From positions 62,001 to 126,000 of the forward strand of contig NZ_BMPI01000011.1 of assembly GCF_014647515.1 (NCBI RefSeq): 64,000 nt of DNA, read 5' to 3'. The translations under genes were made by a program, and so were the position numbers. A model generated the notes under the pieces. The model ran no database searches. It worked only from the letters and a program-made list of their open reading frames with translations, and was not told the DNA's origin. The DNA comes from Dactylosporangium sucinum. Its GTDB lineage: Bacteria; Actinomycetota; Actinomycetes; Mycobacteriales; Micromonosporaceae. Below, in pieces: positions 43,359 through 52,302 of the stretch (positions within the stretch are counted from its first letter, which is position 1; each line of letters starts with the position of its first letter).

Positions 43359-43790
43359 CTACTCCGGTTCCAGCAGCTTGATCAGTCCCGGCAGCGCATC
43401 GTGGACGACGACGCCGAAGCGGGCCGCCGTCAGCTCCAGGTTCCGCCGCCGCGCGAACCCCGGGTCGGCGCCGAGCAGCAGCTTGCCCGACCGCAGGTAG
43501 AGGCCCGTCTCCAACATCGACACGGGCGCCACCGAACCGGCCGGGAACCACATCAGGATGCGGTCGGCCGCCTCCAGCGCGTCGAGCTCCCAGGCGATCT
43601 GCTCGTCGAGCTGCGCCGTCGCGTAGTCGGCGCGCCGCGGGTTGAGCAGGACCAGGCCCGGCCGGCCGGCCAGCGCGGCGACCACCTCGGCCTGCCAGTC
43701 GACGGCGCTGCCGCTGTCGATGGCGCCGGCGAGGAACACGCGGTACCCCGGAATCCTCCAGTCCTGCGGAGCGGTGATCACGACCGTCAT
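43359..43790 (-). CDS. Nucleoside 2-deoxyribosyltransferase-like protein
   Basis: This 143-residue protein of the Nuc_deoxyri_tr2-like family shows YRVFLAGAIDSGSAVDWQAEV at the start, VLLNPRRADYAT, EQIAWELDALEAADRILMWF and PVSMLETGLYLRSGK, matching the fold and the catalytic Glu region of nucleoside 2-deoxyribosyltransferases. ATG 43790 is chosen; the upstream frame overlaps the P450 promoter. It is divergent from the P450 gene by 67 bp. Confidence 0.85.
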   Translation of the reverse strand: MTVVITAPQDWRIPGYRVFLAGAIDSGSAVDWQAEVVAALAGRPGLVLLNPRRADYATAQLDEQIAWELDALEAADRILMWFPAGSVAPVSMLETGLYLRSGKLLLGADPGFARRRNLELTAARFGVVVHDALPGLIKLLEPE

Positions 43791-43832
43791 ACGGACGAGC
43801 TTAGGCCGTAACGCGCAGGACATCACGCAGCG

Positions 43833-43849
43833 TCGTACTTCGATACGAT
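43833..43849 (+). promoter_or_regulatory. P450 promoter with inverted repeat, probably leaderless
   Basis: The inverted repeat TCGTA-cttcga-TACGA overlaps a -10-like TACGAT (43844-43849) nine bases before the P450 ATG. Transcription from it would begin at or next to the start codon. The repeat is a plausible repressor site. Confidence 0.45.
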
Positions 43850-43857
43850 CAGTGTCT

Positions 43858-45201
43858 ATGATCGCTACGGAGATCCCACAGGTCCCCGGGCTGCCGGTCG
43901 TCGGCAACGCCCTCGAGATGTCCCGAGACCCCGCGGCGTTCTTCGCCCGCGCGTACCGCGAGCACGGGCCGGTCTACCGGATGCGGCTGCTCAACCGCAC
44001 GTATACGGTGCTCGCCGGCGCCGAGGCGGCCGCGTTCATGGGCTCCCGCGAGGGGCGCGAGTGCCTGCGCTCGAAGGAGTTCTGGCAGGACTTCCTCGAC
44101 GAGTACGGCGGGACGCGCACGATCCTCGGCGAGGACGGCGAGAGCCACAAGGAGCTCCGCGAGATCATGCGGCGGGGGTACTCCAGGGAGGCGCTGCGGG
44201 GCCGCCTGGACGAACTGGTCGAGATCACCGACCGGGTCATCGACCGCGACTGGCGCCCCGGCGCGCGGGTCTCCGTCGTGCACGCCCTGCAGTACCTGGT
44301 CACCGACCAGCTGGGCACGATCCTGACCGGCAACGCGCCGCTGGAGTACGTGCCCGACATCCGGACGATGACGTTGTACGTGCTGAACGTGCTCGTCACC
44401 CGGCAGCGGCCCCGGGTGCTGCTGCGCCACCCGAAGTACCGCCGGGCGAAGTCGCGCGTCTTCGAGCTCGGCGACCGCATGCTCGCCGACCTGCGCGCCA
44501 CCGCCGGCAAGCCGGACGAGGACCGCATCCTGGTCGAAGACCTGGTGCACGTACACCTGAACCGTCCCGACGCCCTGCCCGCGCAGGACATGACGATGGC
44601 CCTCACCGGCCCGTACGTCGCCGGGCTCGACACCGTCGCCAACACCACGGCCGCGTTCGTGTACGCCGTGCTCAAGCACCCCGAGGTGCTCGAGCAGGTG
44701 CGCGCCGAGGCCGACGCCCTCTTCTCCGGCGGCGGCTCGCTGCAGGACGAGGACCTGCGCAAGATCCCGTCGATCCGGTACGCGCTCATGGAGACGATGC
44801 GGCTGTACCCGATCGCGGTCGCCCTGACCCGCACCGCCACCCGCGACTTCACGTTCGAGGGCCACACCGTCCGCGCCGGCGAGACGGTCTACGTCGGCAC
44901 CACGGTCCCGCACTTCCTGGAGGAGTACTTCGCGGAGCCGGCGAAGTTCGACATCACCCGCTACGAGAAGCCGCGCTCCGAGCACCTGCGCCCGGGCGCG
45001 TACTCGCCGTACGGCCGCGGCCCGCACACCTGCCTGGGCAAGAGCTTCGCCGACGTGCAGATGGCGTTCTCCATGGCGCGGCTGTTCCACCGGCTCGACC
45101 TGGAGCTGCCGTCGCCCGGCTACACCCTGGCGACGAAGACGGCCCCGACCCCGGGCCCGGCGATGTCGTTCAAGGTCCGCGTGCGCGGCCACCGCCACTG
45201 A
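43858..45201 (+). CDS. Cytochrome P450
   Basis: This 447-residue heme monooxygenase has the I-helix GPYVAGLDTVANTTAAFVYA (A-G-x-D-T), K-helix ETMRLYP (ExxR), and heme loop YSPYGRGPHTCLGKSFAD with the cysteine ligand. The N-terminus MIATEIPQVPGLPVVGNALEM is soluble and eukaryote-like in wording (PGLPVVGN), as in CYP families acting on fatty acids or terpenes. No ferredoxin gene is adjacent. There is no ribosome site; see the promoter entry. Confidence 0.95.
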   Translation: MIATEIPQVPGLPVVGNALEMSRDPAAFFARAYREHGPVYRMRLLNRTYTVLAGAEAAAFMGSREGRECLRSKEFWQDFLDEYGGTRTILGEDGESHKELREIMRRGYSREALRGRLDELVEITDRVIDRDWRPGARVSVVHALQYLVTDQLGTILTGNAPLEYVPDIRTMTLYVLNVLVTRQRPRVLLRHPKYRRAKSRVFELGDRMLADLRATAGKPDEDRILVEDLVHVHLNRPDALPAQDMTMALTGPYVAGLDTVANTTAAFVYAVLKHPEVLEQVRAEADALFSGGGSLQDEDLRKIPSIRYALMETMRLYPIAVALTRTATRDFTFEGHTVRAGETVYVGTTVPHFLEEYFAEPAKFDITRYEKPRSEHLRPGAYSPYGRGPHTCLGKSFADVQMAFSMARLFHRLDLELPSPGYTLATKTAPTPGPAMSFKVRVRGHRH

Positions 45202-45310
45202 CGCTGTTCGCCTCGCGGGCCGCCCTCGCCCGGGCCCGGGCGGCCTCGCGCCGGTGTGCGCCGTCGCGTTCCCCGGCGACCGGGAGTCCGCAACGGTACC
45301 GTGGGCAACG

Positions 45311-45871
45311 ATGGCGGTCGAGATCGTGTACGAGACCCATGCGGTGACCGAGGACAACGAGGCGGGCATCGCCACCGGCTGGCTCCCGGGACGCCTCTCC
45401 GCCCGCGGCCGCGACCTGGCCCGCGACCTGGGCGCCCGCCGCCGCGCGGACGGCCTGTCGGCGGTGTTCGTCTCCGACCTGGCCCGCGCGGTGGAGACGG
45501 CGACGATCGCCTTCGCGGGCACCCCGATCCCGGTCCACGTCGACGACCGCCTCCGCGAGTGCAACTACGGCGCCCTGAACGGCGCCCCGGTCTCCCGAGT
45601 GGCGCAGGAGCGCCGGTCCCGCATCGACGTACCGTTCCCCGGCGGCCAGAGCTTCCGCGACGTCGTCGACCTGACCAGGTCGTTCCTGGCCGACCTGGCG
45701 GCGCAGTGGGACGGCCACCGGGTGCTGGTCATCGCCCACTCCGCCAACCGCTGGTCCCTGGACCACCTGCTCACCGGCGCAAGGCTGGAGGACCTGGTGG
45801 ATGCCCCGTTCGCCTGGCAGCCCGGCTGGCACTACACCCTGAGCCCGCCACCGGCCGCCGCCGCGGGGTGA
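45311..45871 (+). CDS. Histidine phosphatase family protein
   Basis: This 186-residue member of the phosphoglycerate-mutase-like histidine phosphatase superfamily has a catalytic motif that reads YETHA instead of the usual RHG, followed by EDNEAGIATGWLPGRLSARG, then SDLARAVETATIAF, RECNYGALNG and the second histidine in VLVIAHSANRWSLDHLL. All core residues other than the RHG arginine are present. The substrate is unknown. Confidence 0.87.
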   Translation: MAVEIVYETHAVTEDNEAGIATGWLPGRLSARGRDLARDLGARRRADGLSAVFVSDLARAVETATIAFAGTPIPVHVDDRLRECNYGALNGAPVSRVAQERRSRIDVPFPGGQSFRDVVDLTRSFLADLAAQWDGHRVLVIAHSANRWSLDHLLTGARLEDLVDAPFAWQPGWHYTLSPPPAAAAG

Positions 45872-45928
45872 CCCGCGGTGGGGCCGGCACTCCTCGCTGC
45901 GACCGACCCGCGTTGCCAGCCCCCTCGT

Positions 45929-46010
45929 CGGACACTCCGGGGGTGGGGCGCGGCCGGGCGGCCGGCTTCCCCGGCGGACGCTCCGGGGTGGGGCGCGGCC
46001 GGGCGGCTGG
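45929..46010. repeat. Two 36-bp direct repeats
   Basis: CGGAC(A/G)CTCCGGGG-type units at 45929-45964 and 45975-46010 are nearly identical with a 46-bp period. They lie between convergent phosphatase and VOC genes, in a stretch with no coding sense. Confidence 0.6.
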
Positions 46011-46033
46011 CCGCTCGGGCTGGTCGTCCGGGA

Positions 46034-46435
46034 TCAGGTGGGCGGGTTCGTGAAGCGGGTCAGTGACAGCGTGTTGCCGTCGGGGTCGTGGAACCAGGCG
46101 ATCTCCTCTCCGCCCGGTGTCGTCCACACGCCGTCGGTGTCCTGCGGCATGCCCTCGTAGCGCAGCATCTCCACGCCCGCGGACCGCAGGGCGGCGATGG
46201 CGGCGCGGATGTCGCCGACCGCCCAGCCGAACACCGTGAACGGCTGTGGCCGCAGCTCCTCCACCTTCGTCACCAGCAGCATGGTGGCCCCGGCCCGCAC
46301 CACGCACGCGAACGGCGTCGCCTCCTCCACGGCGAGCCCCAGGGCCTCCCCGAAGAACCGCCGCGCCCGCTCCAGGTCGGTCGTCGGCAGGAACCCGATC
46401 CCGTCCGCACCCCGCAGCCCCGCTTCACCGGTCAT
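46034..46435 (-). CDS. VOC (glyoxalase/bleomycin-resistance) family protein
   Basis: This 133-residue vicinal-oxygen-chelate fold protein shows IGFLPTTDLERARRFFGEALG, FTVFGWAVGDIRAAIAALRSAG and the final EIAWFHDPDGNTLSLTRF with the metal-site Glu/His pattern. The start at ATG 46435 gives a standard-length protein; a longer version from 46444 is possible. The substrate is unknown. Confidence 0.85.
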   Translation of the reverse strand: MTGEAGLRGADGIGFLPTTDLERARRFFGEALGLAVEEATPFACVVRAGATMLLVTKVEELRPQPFTVFGWAVGDIRAAIAALRSAGVEMLRYEGMPQDTDGVWTTPGGEEIAWFHDPDGNTLSLTRFTNPPT

Positions 46436-46674
46436 GGTCCCCATCAACTCGCGGGGCCACCCTCCTGTCAACCCGACCCCGAGGCGCTGACCGTCGACAA
46501 CGGCGGGTGGGCTGCCGCACGCTGGTGGGCCGGCAGGTGCGGTCGGGGGAGCGGGTCTCGGAAAAGCCGCCTCAGGAACGTGCCTCAGGAAACGGTCCTC
46601 AGACAGCGGGCCGTCGGAAGCGGGCTGTCGGAAGCGGCCTTGGAAGCGGGCTCGGAAGCGGGCTCGGGAAGTGG

Positions 46675-47172
46675 GTGGGTGCGGTGCAGCTGCGGCACTG
46701 GGTCGCGGACGATCTCGACGCGTTCTTCGACATCTACTCCCGGTGGGACGTCATGCGGTGGCTCGGGCCGCAGCCGCGGCGGGCGTTGGTGGACCTCGAC
46801 GAGGCCCGGGAGCGGCTGGCCCGGTGGCAGGCGCGGGAGCGGGAGCTCGCCGACCCCTACGGGCTCTGGGCCATCGTGCCCGACGGGAGCGGGCACCCGG
46901 TCGGCACCGCCCTGCTGCTGCCGCTGCACGACGGCGACGGGCCCACCGGCGAGGTCGAGGTCGGCTGGCACCTGCACCCCGACCACCAGGGCCGTGGCCT
47001 GGCCACGGAGGCCGCGCGGCGGCTGCTGCGGGACGCGCCGCCTGGCGTCCTCGCCCTCACGGACCCCGACAACGAGCGGTCCCAGGCCGTGGCCCGGCGC
47101 CTCGGCATGCGGGACGAGGGGCTGACCGACCGCTGGTTCGGCCTGACGGCCCGCCAGTTCCGCGCGCCGTGA
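46675..47172 (+). CDS. GNAT-family N-acetyltransferase (RimJ/RimL type)
   Basis: This 165-residue acetyltransferase has VQLRHWVADDLDAFFDIYS at the N-terminus, VEVGWHLHPDHQGRGLATEA (acetyl-CoA loop, QGRG-A) and DPDNERSQAVARRLGMRDEG near the end. The GTG start at 46675 follows a stretch of GGAAGCGGG direct repeats (46615-46665) with no clear ribosome site, so the exact start is uncertain. Confidence 0.85.
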   Translation: MGAVQLRHWVADDLDAFFDIYSRWDVMRWLGPQPRRALVDLDEARERLARWQARERELADPYGLWAIVPDGSGHPVGTALLLPLHDGDGPTGEVEVGWHLHPDHQGRGLATEAARRLLRDAPPGVLALTDPDNERSQAVARRLGMRDEGLTDRWFGLTARQFRAP

Positions 47173-47229
47173 CGAGCTGCAGGGCGCGGCCCGTGGCAGG
47201 CCCCGTGACCAGCGCCGTGACCAGCGCCG

Positions 47230-47874
47230 TCATGACCGCACCCGCTCCAGGCGGACGTGGGTGACCGTGTCGGAGCTGGCGAAGTAGGTGCACTCGTAGC
47301 CCGGGAACGGCTCGTCGAGGAGGCGCTCGCCGCGGCCCAGCAGCACGGGGACGATCGGCAGGTGCAGGGAGTCGACGAGGCCCGCCCGCAGATACTGCTT
47401 GACGGTCGAGACGCCGCCCGCGACCGCGACGTCCTGGCCGCCGGCCGCCTTGACGGCCTGCTCCAGCGCGGACTCGATGCCGTCGGTCACGAAGTGGAAG
47501 ACCGTGCCGCCCTCCATCGGGATGCTCTCGCGCGGCTCGTGGGTGAGGACGAAGACCGGGTGGTGATACGGCGGGTTGGGGCCCCACCAGCCCGACCACG
47601 ACGGGTCGGAGCTCCACGGCCCGCGGACCGGGCCGAACATGTTGCGGCCCATGATCGTGGCGCCGATCCCGTCGGTGGCCTCGACGAGGAACTGGTCGTC
47701 GACGCCGGTCGCGCCGCCCTCCTCGCCCGTCATCCGGTGCCAGGTGCGGGTCGGGAACATCCACTCGTGCAGCCGCTCCCCGCCGACGCCGACCGGGTCC
47801 TGGCGGCTCTGGCCGGCGCCGGCGCCGTAGCCGTCGAGCGAGAGGCAGAAACGCTGGACACGCAGCTTGGACAT
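47230..47874 (-). CDS. Dihydrofolate reductase / RibD C-terminal-domain family protein
   Basis: This 214-residue member of the DHFR-like (YwjB/RibD C-terminal) family has VQRFCLSLDGYGAGAGQS at the start, GATIMGRNMFGPVRGPW, HHPVFVLTHEPRES, VAGGVSTVKQYLRAGLVDSLHL and IPIVPVLLGRGERLL-like text (PIVPVLLGRGERLLDE). GAAGGG precedes the ATG. These are NAD(P)H reductases of unknown substrate, common in actinomycetes. The gene is divergent from the zinc-binding-protein gene. Confidence 0.9.
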   Translation of the reverse strand: MSKLRVQRFCLSLDGYGAGAGQSRQDPVGVGGERLHEWMFPTRTWHRMTGEEGGATGVDDQFLVEATDGIGATIMGRNMFGPVRGPWSSDPSWSGWWGPNPPYHHPVFVLTHEPRESIPMEGGTVFHFVTDGIESALEQAVKAAGGQDVAVAGGVSTVKQYLRAGLVDSLHLPIVPVLLGRGERLLDEPFPGYECTYFASSDTVTHVRLERVRS

Positions 47875-48027
47875 GATGGCAATCCCTTCTCGGACTTCGT
47901 GGTCACCAACTGGTCGAGGCGGTACCGGGATTCTCGACGCGGGGTACGACAAAATTCCGGGGCTGCCGCTTGTTGAACATCCATGTCGTGACCGACCGCC
48001 TGCAACGAGCCACGTCCCATGCGTTTT

Positions 48028-48042
48028 TGACAATCATTGTCA
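48028..48042 (+). promoter_or_regulatory. Zur box
   Basis: The perfect palindrome TGACAATCATTGTCA lies 22 bp before the start codon of the metal-binding lipoprotein. It matches actinobacterial Zur operators (TGA-AA--ATT-TCA type). The zur gene is present at 32789, so zinc repression of the downstream gene is expected. Confidence 0.85.
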
Positions 48043-48063
48043 TCAAGGGACACACTCGTCGGC

Positions 48064-48963
48064 ATGTTGCGTCGTGGGATTGTGGCTAGCCTGGCCGCCC
48101 TTGCGGTGGTGGCCGGGGCCGGTGCTTGCGGAGACGACCAGGCCGGCGGGGCCGGCGGAGGCGGCGGGGGCCCGCAGGTCGTGGCGGCGTTCTACCCGCT
48201 GCAGTTCATCAGCGAACGCATCGGCGGCGCCGGGGTCCGCGTCACCAACCTCACCAAGGCCGGCGCCGAGCCGCACGACCTCGAGCTGCAGCCCGGCCAG
48301 CTGGCCGCGATCGAGCAGGCCGACCTGGTCGTGTACCTCTCGGGGTTCCAGCCGGCCGTCGACGAGGCGGTCGGGCAGGAGGCGAAGGGCCACGCGTTCG
48401 ACGTCGCCGGCGTCGAGACGCTCAAGGAGGGCAGCGGGGACGAGGAGCACGGCAAGGACCCGCACGTCTGGCTCGACCCCGTGCGCCTGTCGGTGATCGT
48501 GGGCAAGCTCAGCGAGCGTCTCCAGCAGGTCGACGGCGCCGACACGAGCGGCATCAAGACGCGCGCCACCCAGCTGCAGGGCGAGTTGCAGCAGCTTGAC
48601 CAGGAGTACCGGACGGGACTCACATCCTGCCAGCGGCGCGACATCGTCACCAGTCATGCGGCGTTCGGCTACCTCGCGGCGCGGTACGGGCTGAACCAGG
48701 TGCCGATCTCGGGGCTGGACCCCGAGGCGGAGCCGAGCCCGCAGCGGGTCGCGGAGGTGGCGCGGCTGGCGAAGGAGAAGGGCGTCACGACGATCTTCTT
48801 CGAGGCGCTGGTCAGCCCGAAGCTGTCCGAGACGGTGGCGAAGGAGGTCGGCGCGAAGGCGGCCGTGCTCGACCCGATCGAGGGCGTCGAGGGTGACGCC
48901 ACCTACTTCACCGTGATGCGGGCCAACCTCGCGGCCCTGAAGGACGCGCTGGGCTGCGGTTAG
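48064..48963 (+). CDS. znuA: Zinc ABC transporter substrate-binding lipoprotein (ZnuA-like)
   Basis: This 299-residue cluster A-I metal-binding protein has a lipoprotein signal with AGAC lipobox (about residue 22), then the four metal ligands in their usual places: GAEPHDLELQP, KDPHVWLDP, IVTSHAAFGYLAARYGL and VLDPIEGVEGDATY. The His/Asp-rich loop of ZnuA is short (GSGDEEHGKD). Zur-box regulation supports zinc over manganese. The permease and ATPase genes (znuBC) are not next to it; the neighbour is a peptidase, so the protein depends on a transporter encoded elsewhere. Confidence 0.9.
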   Translation: MLRRGIVASLAALAVVAGAGACGDDQAGGAGGGGGGPQVVAAFYPLQFISERIGGAGVRVTNLTKAGAEPHDLELQPGQLAAIEQADLVVYLSGFQPAVDEAVGQEAKGHAFDVAGVETLKEGSGDEEHGKDPHVWLDPVRLSVIVGKLSERLQQVDGADTSGIKTRATQLQGELQQLDQEYRTGLTSCQRRDIVTSHAAFGYLAARYGLNQVPISGLDPEAEPSPQRVAEVARLAKEKGVTTIFFEALVSPKLSETVAKEVGAKAAVLDPIEGVEGDATYFTVMRANLAALKDALGCG

Positions 48964-48973
48964 CCTTGGGCCG

Positions 48974-50389
48974 ATGCGACGACTGCTGAGCGCGATCGCG
49001 ATCACCGGGGTCCTGGCGGCCGGCACGACGGGCTGCTCGGCCCCGGTGATCTCGCGGGCGCAACCGTTGCCGGTGCCGCACGCGGCCGCGGACGGCACGT
49101 CGACACCCGTGGCGGATCCGCTGTACCCCGACTACGGCAACCCGGCGATCGACGTGCTCCACTACGGACTGGCGCTGACCTGGACGCCGCAGACGAAGAC
49201 CCTCGCCGGCCGGGTGACGATCCGGCTGCGGGCCGTGCAGGCGGTGCGGCAGGTGCGGCTCGACTTCTCCAGCGCGTACACGATCGGGAAGGCGAGCGTC
49301 GACGGCGGCGACGCCCCCGCGAGCTTCACGGGCGAGGACCTGACGGTCGACCGCCCGCTGGCGGCGGGGGCCGTCGCGACGCTGGTCGTGGAGTACCGGG
49401 GCACGCCGCGGACGGTGCCGATGCCCTCGCACCGCGGGGACGCCGAGCCGCTGGGGCTGACCGTCACGCCCGACGGCGAGCTGTGGACGATGCAGGAGCC
49501 TTATGGGGCCTCCACGTGGTACCCCGTGAGCGACCAGCCGTCGGACAAGGCGCTCTACGACATCGCGGTGACGGTGCCGGCCGGCTGGGCCGGGATCGCG
49601 AGCGGCACGCCGAAGGCGCAGTCGGGCAGCACGTTCGAGTACACGACGACCACGCCGGTGGCCAGCTACCTGACCACGCTGGCGGTCGGCCGGTACACGA
49701 AGACGCAGGTCAGCGGGCCGCGAGGCCTTCCGGTGACGGTCTGGACGCGTACCGGGCGGGACGATGCGGCGGTCGATGCCCTGGTACAGTCGGGCGAGTT
49801 CATCGGCTGGCTTGAGGAACGGTTCGGCCCATATCCGTTCCCCAGCGCGGGCGTGGTGGTTGTGCCGTCGGCATCGGCGATGGAGACCCAGCAGATGGTC
49901 ACCCTCGGCGATCAGGTCGCGGCCGGCCAGGGCGTCCGGCAGGTCATGGTGCACGAGTACGCCCATCATTGGTTCGGCGACGCCGTTGGCCCGTCGACGT
50001 GGCGTGACGTCTGGCTCAACGAGGGCTGGGCGAGCTACGTCGAGCAGTTGTACGTCGCCCGGGGAGACACGGCTGCCATCGAGCGATGGGAGCGGCAGGC
50101 GCGCGCGGCGGACGCGCGGCTGCGCAAGGAGATCGGCCCGCCGGGCAACCCGCCGGCGGACAGCTTCGCGGAGGGCAACGTCTACCTCTGCCCGGCGCTC
50201 ATGCTGCGGGAGCTGCACAAGGCGCTGGGTGACGCGAAGTTCTTCGCGCTGGGGCGGGCCTGGGTGCGCACCTACGCGGGCACGGCCCAGGACCGCGCGT
50301 CCTTCATCGCGTTCGTGAACCGGCAGACGGGGCGCGACTTCACGGGCCTGATCAACGACTGGCTCGACTCGCCCACGACCCCCGCGTAG
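48974..50389 (+). CDS. M1-family metallopeptidase lipoprotein
   Basis: This 471-residue secreted lipoprotein (lipobox TTGC at about residue 21) is a zinc aminopeptidase of family M1. It has an N-terminal beta domain (DVLHYGLALTWTPQTKTLAGRV), substrate-site SASAMETQQMV in place of GAMEN (a variant seen in this subgroup), and the zinc motif VMVHEYAHHWFGD with the distal Glu in VWLNEGWASY. The C-terminal ERAP-like domain is absent, as in short bacterial members. It lies 10 bp after the zinc-binding lipoprotein and may share its Zur-controlled transcript, so a zinc enzyme would be made under zinc limitation. Confidence 0.92.
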   Translation: MRRLLSAIAITGVLAAGTTGCSAPVISRAQPLPVPHAAADGTSTPVADPLYPDYGNPAIDVLHYGLALTWTPQTKTLAGRVTIRLRAVQAVRQVRLDFSSAYTIGKASVDGGDAPASFTGEDLTVDRPLAAGAVATLVVEYRGTPRTVPMPSHRGDAEPLGLTVTPDGELWTMQEPYGASTWYPVSDQPSDKALYDIAVTVPAGWAGIASGTPKAQSGSTFEYTTTTPVASYLTTLAVGRYTKTQVSGPRGLPVTVWTRTGRDDAAVDALVQSGEFIGWLEERFGPYPFPSAGVVVVPSASAMETQQMVTLGDQVAAGQGVRQVMVHEYAHHWFGDAVGPSTWRDVWLNEGWASYVEQLYVARGDTAAIERWERQARAADARLRKEIGPPGNPPADSFAEGNVYLCPALMLRELHKALGDAKFFALGRAWVRTYAGTAQDRASFIAFVNRQTGRDFTGLINDWLDSPTTPA

Positions 50390-50485
50390 CGGCGGTCGGT
50401 GCCGGCCGGCCGCTCGGGACCGGGGGTCCGTGCGGTGGACGATGACGCGTGCCGTCGCGCAGGGTGCTGCCCGGGTCGCGGTGGG

Positions 50486-50600
50486 GGTGCGGTGCGGCCG
50501 CGGGTGACGATGTTCGCGCGGCGGGTGGTGGCTGCCCGGGTGACGGCGAGGGTGCGGTGTGGCCGCAGGTGACGATGTTCGCGCGGCGGGGTGGCTGCCC
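50486..50600. repeat. Two ~50-bp direct repeats in the peptidase / VWA intergenic region
   Basis: Segments 50486-50537 and 50551-50600 are near-identical (GGTGCGGTG(C/T)GGCCGC, GGTGACGATGTTCGCGCGG, GTGGCTGCCC). They lie between convergent genes. Nothing coding is seen in 50390-50658. Confidence 0.7.
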
Positions 50601-50658
50601 GCCGCGCAGGGTGAGCGGTGCGTGCCTCGGCGCGGACACCCCGGCACACCCCGGAGAG

Positions 50659-52302
50659 CTACTCGTGCAGGCCGCCCGCCACGACGTGGATGAAGGCGGC
50701 CTGGACGTCGTCCGCGCTGGTGGCGTTGTCGACGTAGGCGTCCATCGGCTTCAGCGAGTTCTTCAAGGCGTCCGCCGCGTCCTTCTTGTTCAGGACCACG
50801 ACGCTGATCGTCACCGGCTTGCTCGGGTCCTTCAGCGCCGTCAGCTTCTGCACCATCGCCGTGACCGCGGCCGCGTTGGCGCTGTCCTTGTTCTGGTCGT
50901 CGGTCAGGATGAACACCTGGTTGAACATGTCGTCGTGCCAGTCGTCGCGGACCGACTGGTACCCGGCCACGATCGCGTCCAGCAGGCCGGGGCCGGCGCG
51001 GTGGGCGGCCAGGGACTTCACCGAGGTGCCGAAGGCCGCCCGCGTCGCGTCGTCCAGGCGGTCGGTCGGGACGATTCTGCGGTAGCCGGGCTGGCCGGGG
51101 GCGACCTCCCACAGCCCGAGGCGGGAACCGACCGGCATCAGGTCGGCGAGCTGCCGGCAGCCCTGCTTGAGGACGTCGACCGGCGCCTGCTTGCCCGGCG
51201 ACGACGAGTTGCCCGGCGACGGAGAGGAGCCGCCCGTGGCGACGTCCACGATGATGAGCAGGTTGCTGCGCCGGTCCTCGGGGTCCCACGTGGCGAAGAT
51301 GTGCTGCACGTGGTGCGGGGCCAGCACGTCGAACGGCTTCGCGGTCGGCTCGGGCAGGACGTTCGCGCCGTCGTAGATCGGGCGGATGTTGTCCGGGCCG
51401 CGCAGGCCGGCCGCGGCCAGGGCGCGGCTGCCCTCCTGCGAGCTGAACGCGCTGTACAGCCGCTTCAGCGCCGCCGCCCGCTTCGCGTTCTTGACCGCGG
51501 CGGCCGTTGGGAGCCAGGTGTAGCGCAGCAGCGCCGTGTGGTCGGCGCCGACGACGTAGCGGCGGTCGGCCTGGGCCAGCCGCAGCGTGCTGAGCAGCGC
51601 GTACTCGGGGACGAGGCCCACCTCGCCGGCCGCGCTCGGCAGCGCGGACAGGTCGTGGTTGACGGTCCGGGTGACCGGGAGCATGTTCGCCAGCGCCAGC
51701 GACGAGGCGTCCATGCCCTTCTCGATCCAGACCGCCTCGCCGACGGCGCCGGCCGCGACCATGCCGTCGCCGCTCAGGGCGGGGTTGCGCACGACCAGCC
51801 GGATGCCCGGGGCGTGGCCGTTCAGCAGGTTGGCCAGGCCCAGCCAGCTGTCGCCCGCGGCCTTGATGCGGTCGCCGGTGGCCGGGTCGGTGACCATGTA
51901 GATCGGGCTGCTGGCGATCACGCTGTACGCGTTGAGGTTGCCCTGCTCGGCGAGGAACTGCGGCGGGGCGAGCGTCGTCCAGGCGGTGTCGTCGGGGATC
52001 CACACGTCGATCGGCGACTGGCTGACCTGGGCCGCGCCCGAGCGCCCGTCGGCGCTGACGGTGTCGACCAGGATGCAGTCCTCGCCGGCGCGCAGCGTGC
52101 GGCCGGCGGCGGAGACGACGGTGGCGATCGACGACGCGGCGACCACGTGCAGCGTCGTGGGGCAGGCGGCGCCGTCGGCCTCGGTGGGCTCGCCGCGCAG
52201 CACGTACCAGCCCGCGCCCGCGACGAGGCCGAGCACGAGGACGAGGACCAGCCCGCGCAGCACCGTGCCCGCACCGGGGACGCCGGCCTGATGCTTGCCC
52301 AT
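50659..52302 (-). CDS. Membrane-anchored substrate-binding + VWA protein with degenerate MIDAS
   Basis: This 547-residue protein has an N-terminal anchor (LRGLVLVLVLGLVAGAGWYVL), an extracytoplasmic solute-binding domain of the molybdate/iron type (TLHVVAASSIATVVSAAG, SQSPIDVWIPDDTAW, YSVIASSPIYMV, VGLVPEYALL) and a C-terminal VWA-like domain (NLLIIVDVATGGSSPSPG, then QVFILTDDQNKD). The metal-site DxSxS is replaced by DVATG, so the MIDAS is probably non-functional. A Ser/Pro/Gly insertion interrupts the VWA just after it. It is divergent from a second pair of related genes; together they look like one system. Confidence 0.82.
   Translation of the reverse strand: MGKHQAGVPGAGTVLRGLVLVLVLGLVAGAGWYVLRGEPTEADGAACPTTLHVVAASSIATVVSAAGRTLRAGEDCILVDTVSADGRSGAAQVSQSPIDVWIPDDTAWTTLAPPQFLAEQGNLNAYSVIASSPIYMVTDPATGDRIKAAGDSWLGLANLLNGHAPGIRLVVRNPALSGDGMVAAGAVGEAVWIEKGMDASSLALANMLPVTRTVNHDLSALPSAAGEVGLVPEYALLSTLRLAQADRRYVVGADHTALLRYTWLPTAAAVKNAKRAAALKRLYSAFSSQEGSRALAAAGLRGPDNIRPIYDGANVLPEPTAKPFDVLAPHHVQHIFATWDPEDRRSNLLIIVDVATGGSSPSPGNSSSPGKQAPVDVLKQGCRQLADLMPVGSRLGLWEVAPGQPGYRRIVPTDRLDDATRAAFGTSVKSLAAHRAGPGLLDAIVAGYQSVRDDWHDDMFNQVFILTDDQNKDSANAAAVTAMVQKLTALKDPSKPVTISVVVLNKKDAADALKNSLKPMDAYVDNATSADDVQAAFIHVVAGGLHE

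Noticed and set aside
45311..45871. Histidine phosphatase as inactive because RHG is YETHA
   Set aside because: The catalytic histidine and the second histidine region are kept and the variant reads as a coherent subfamily, so loss of activity is not supported.
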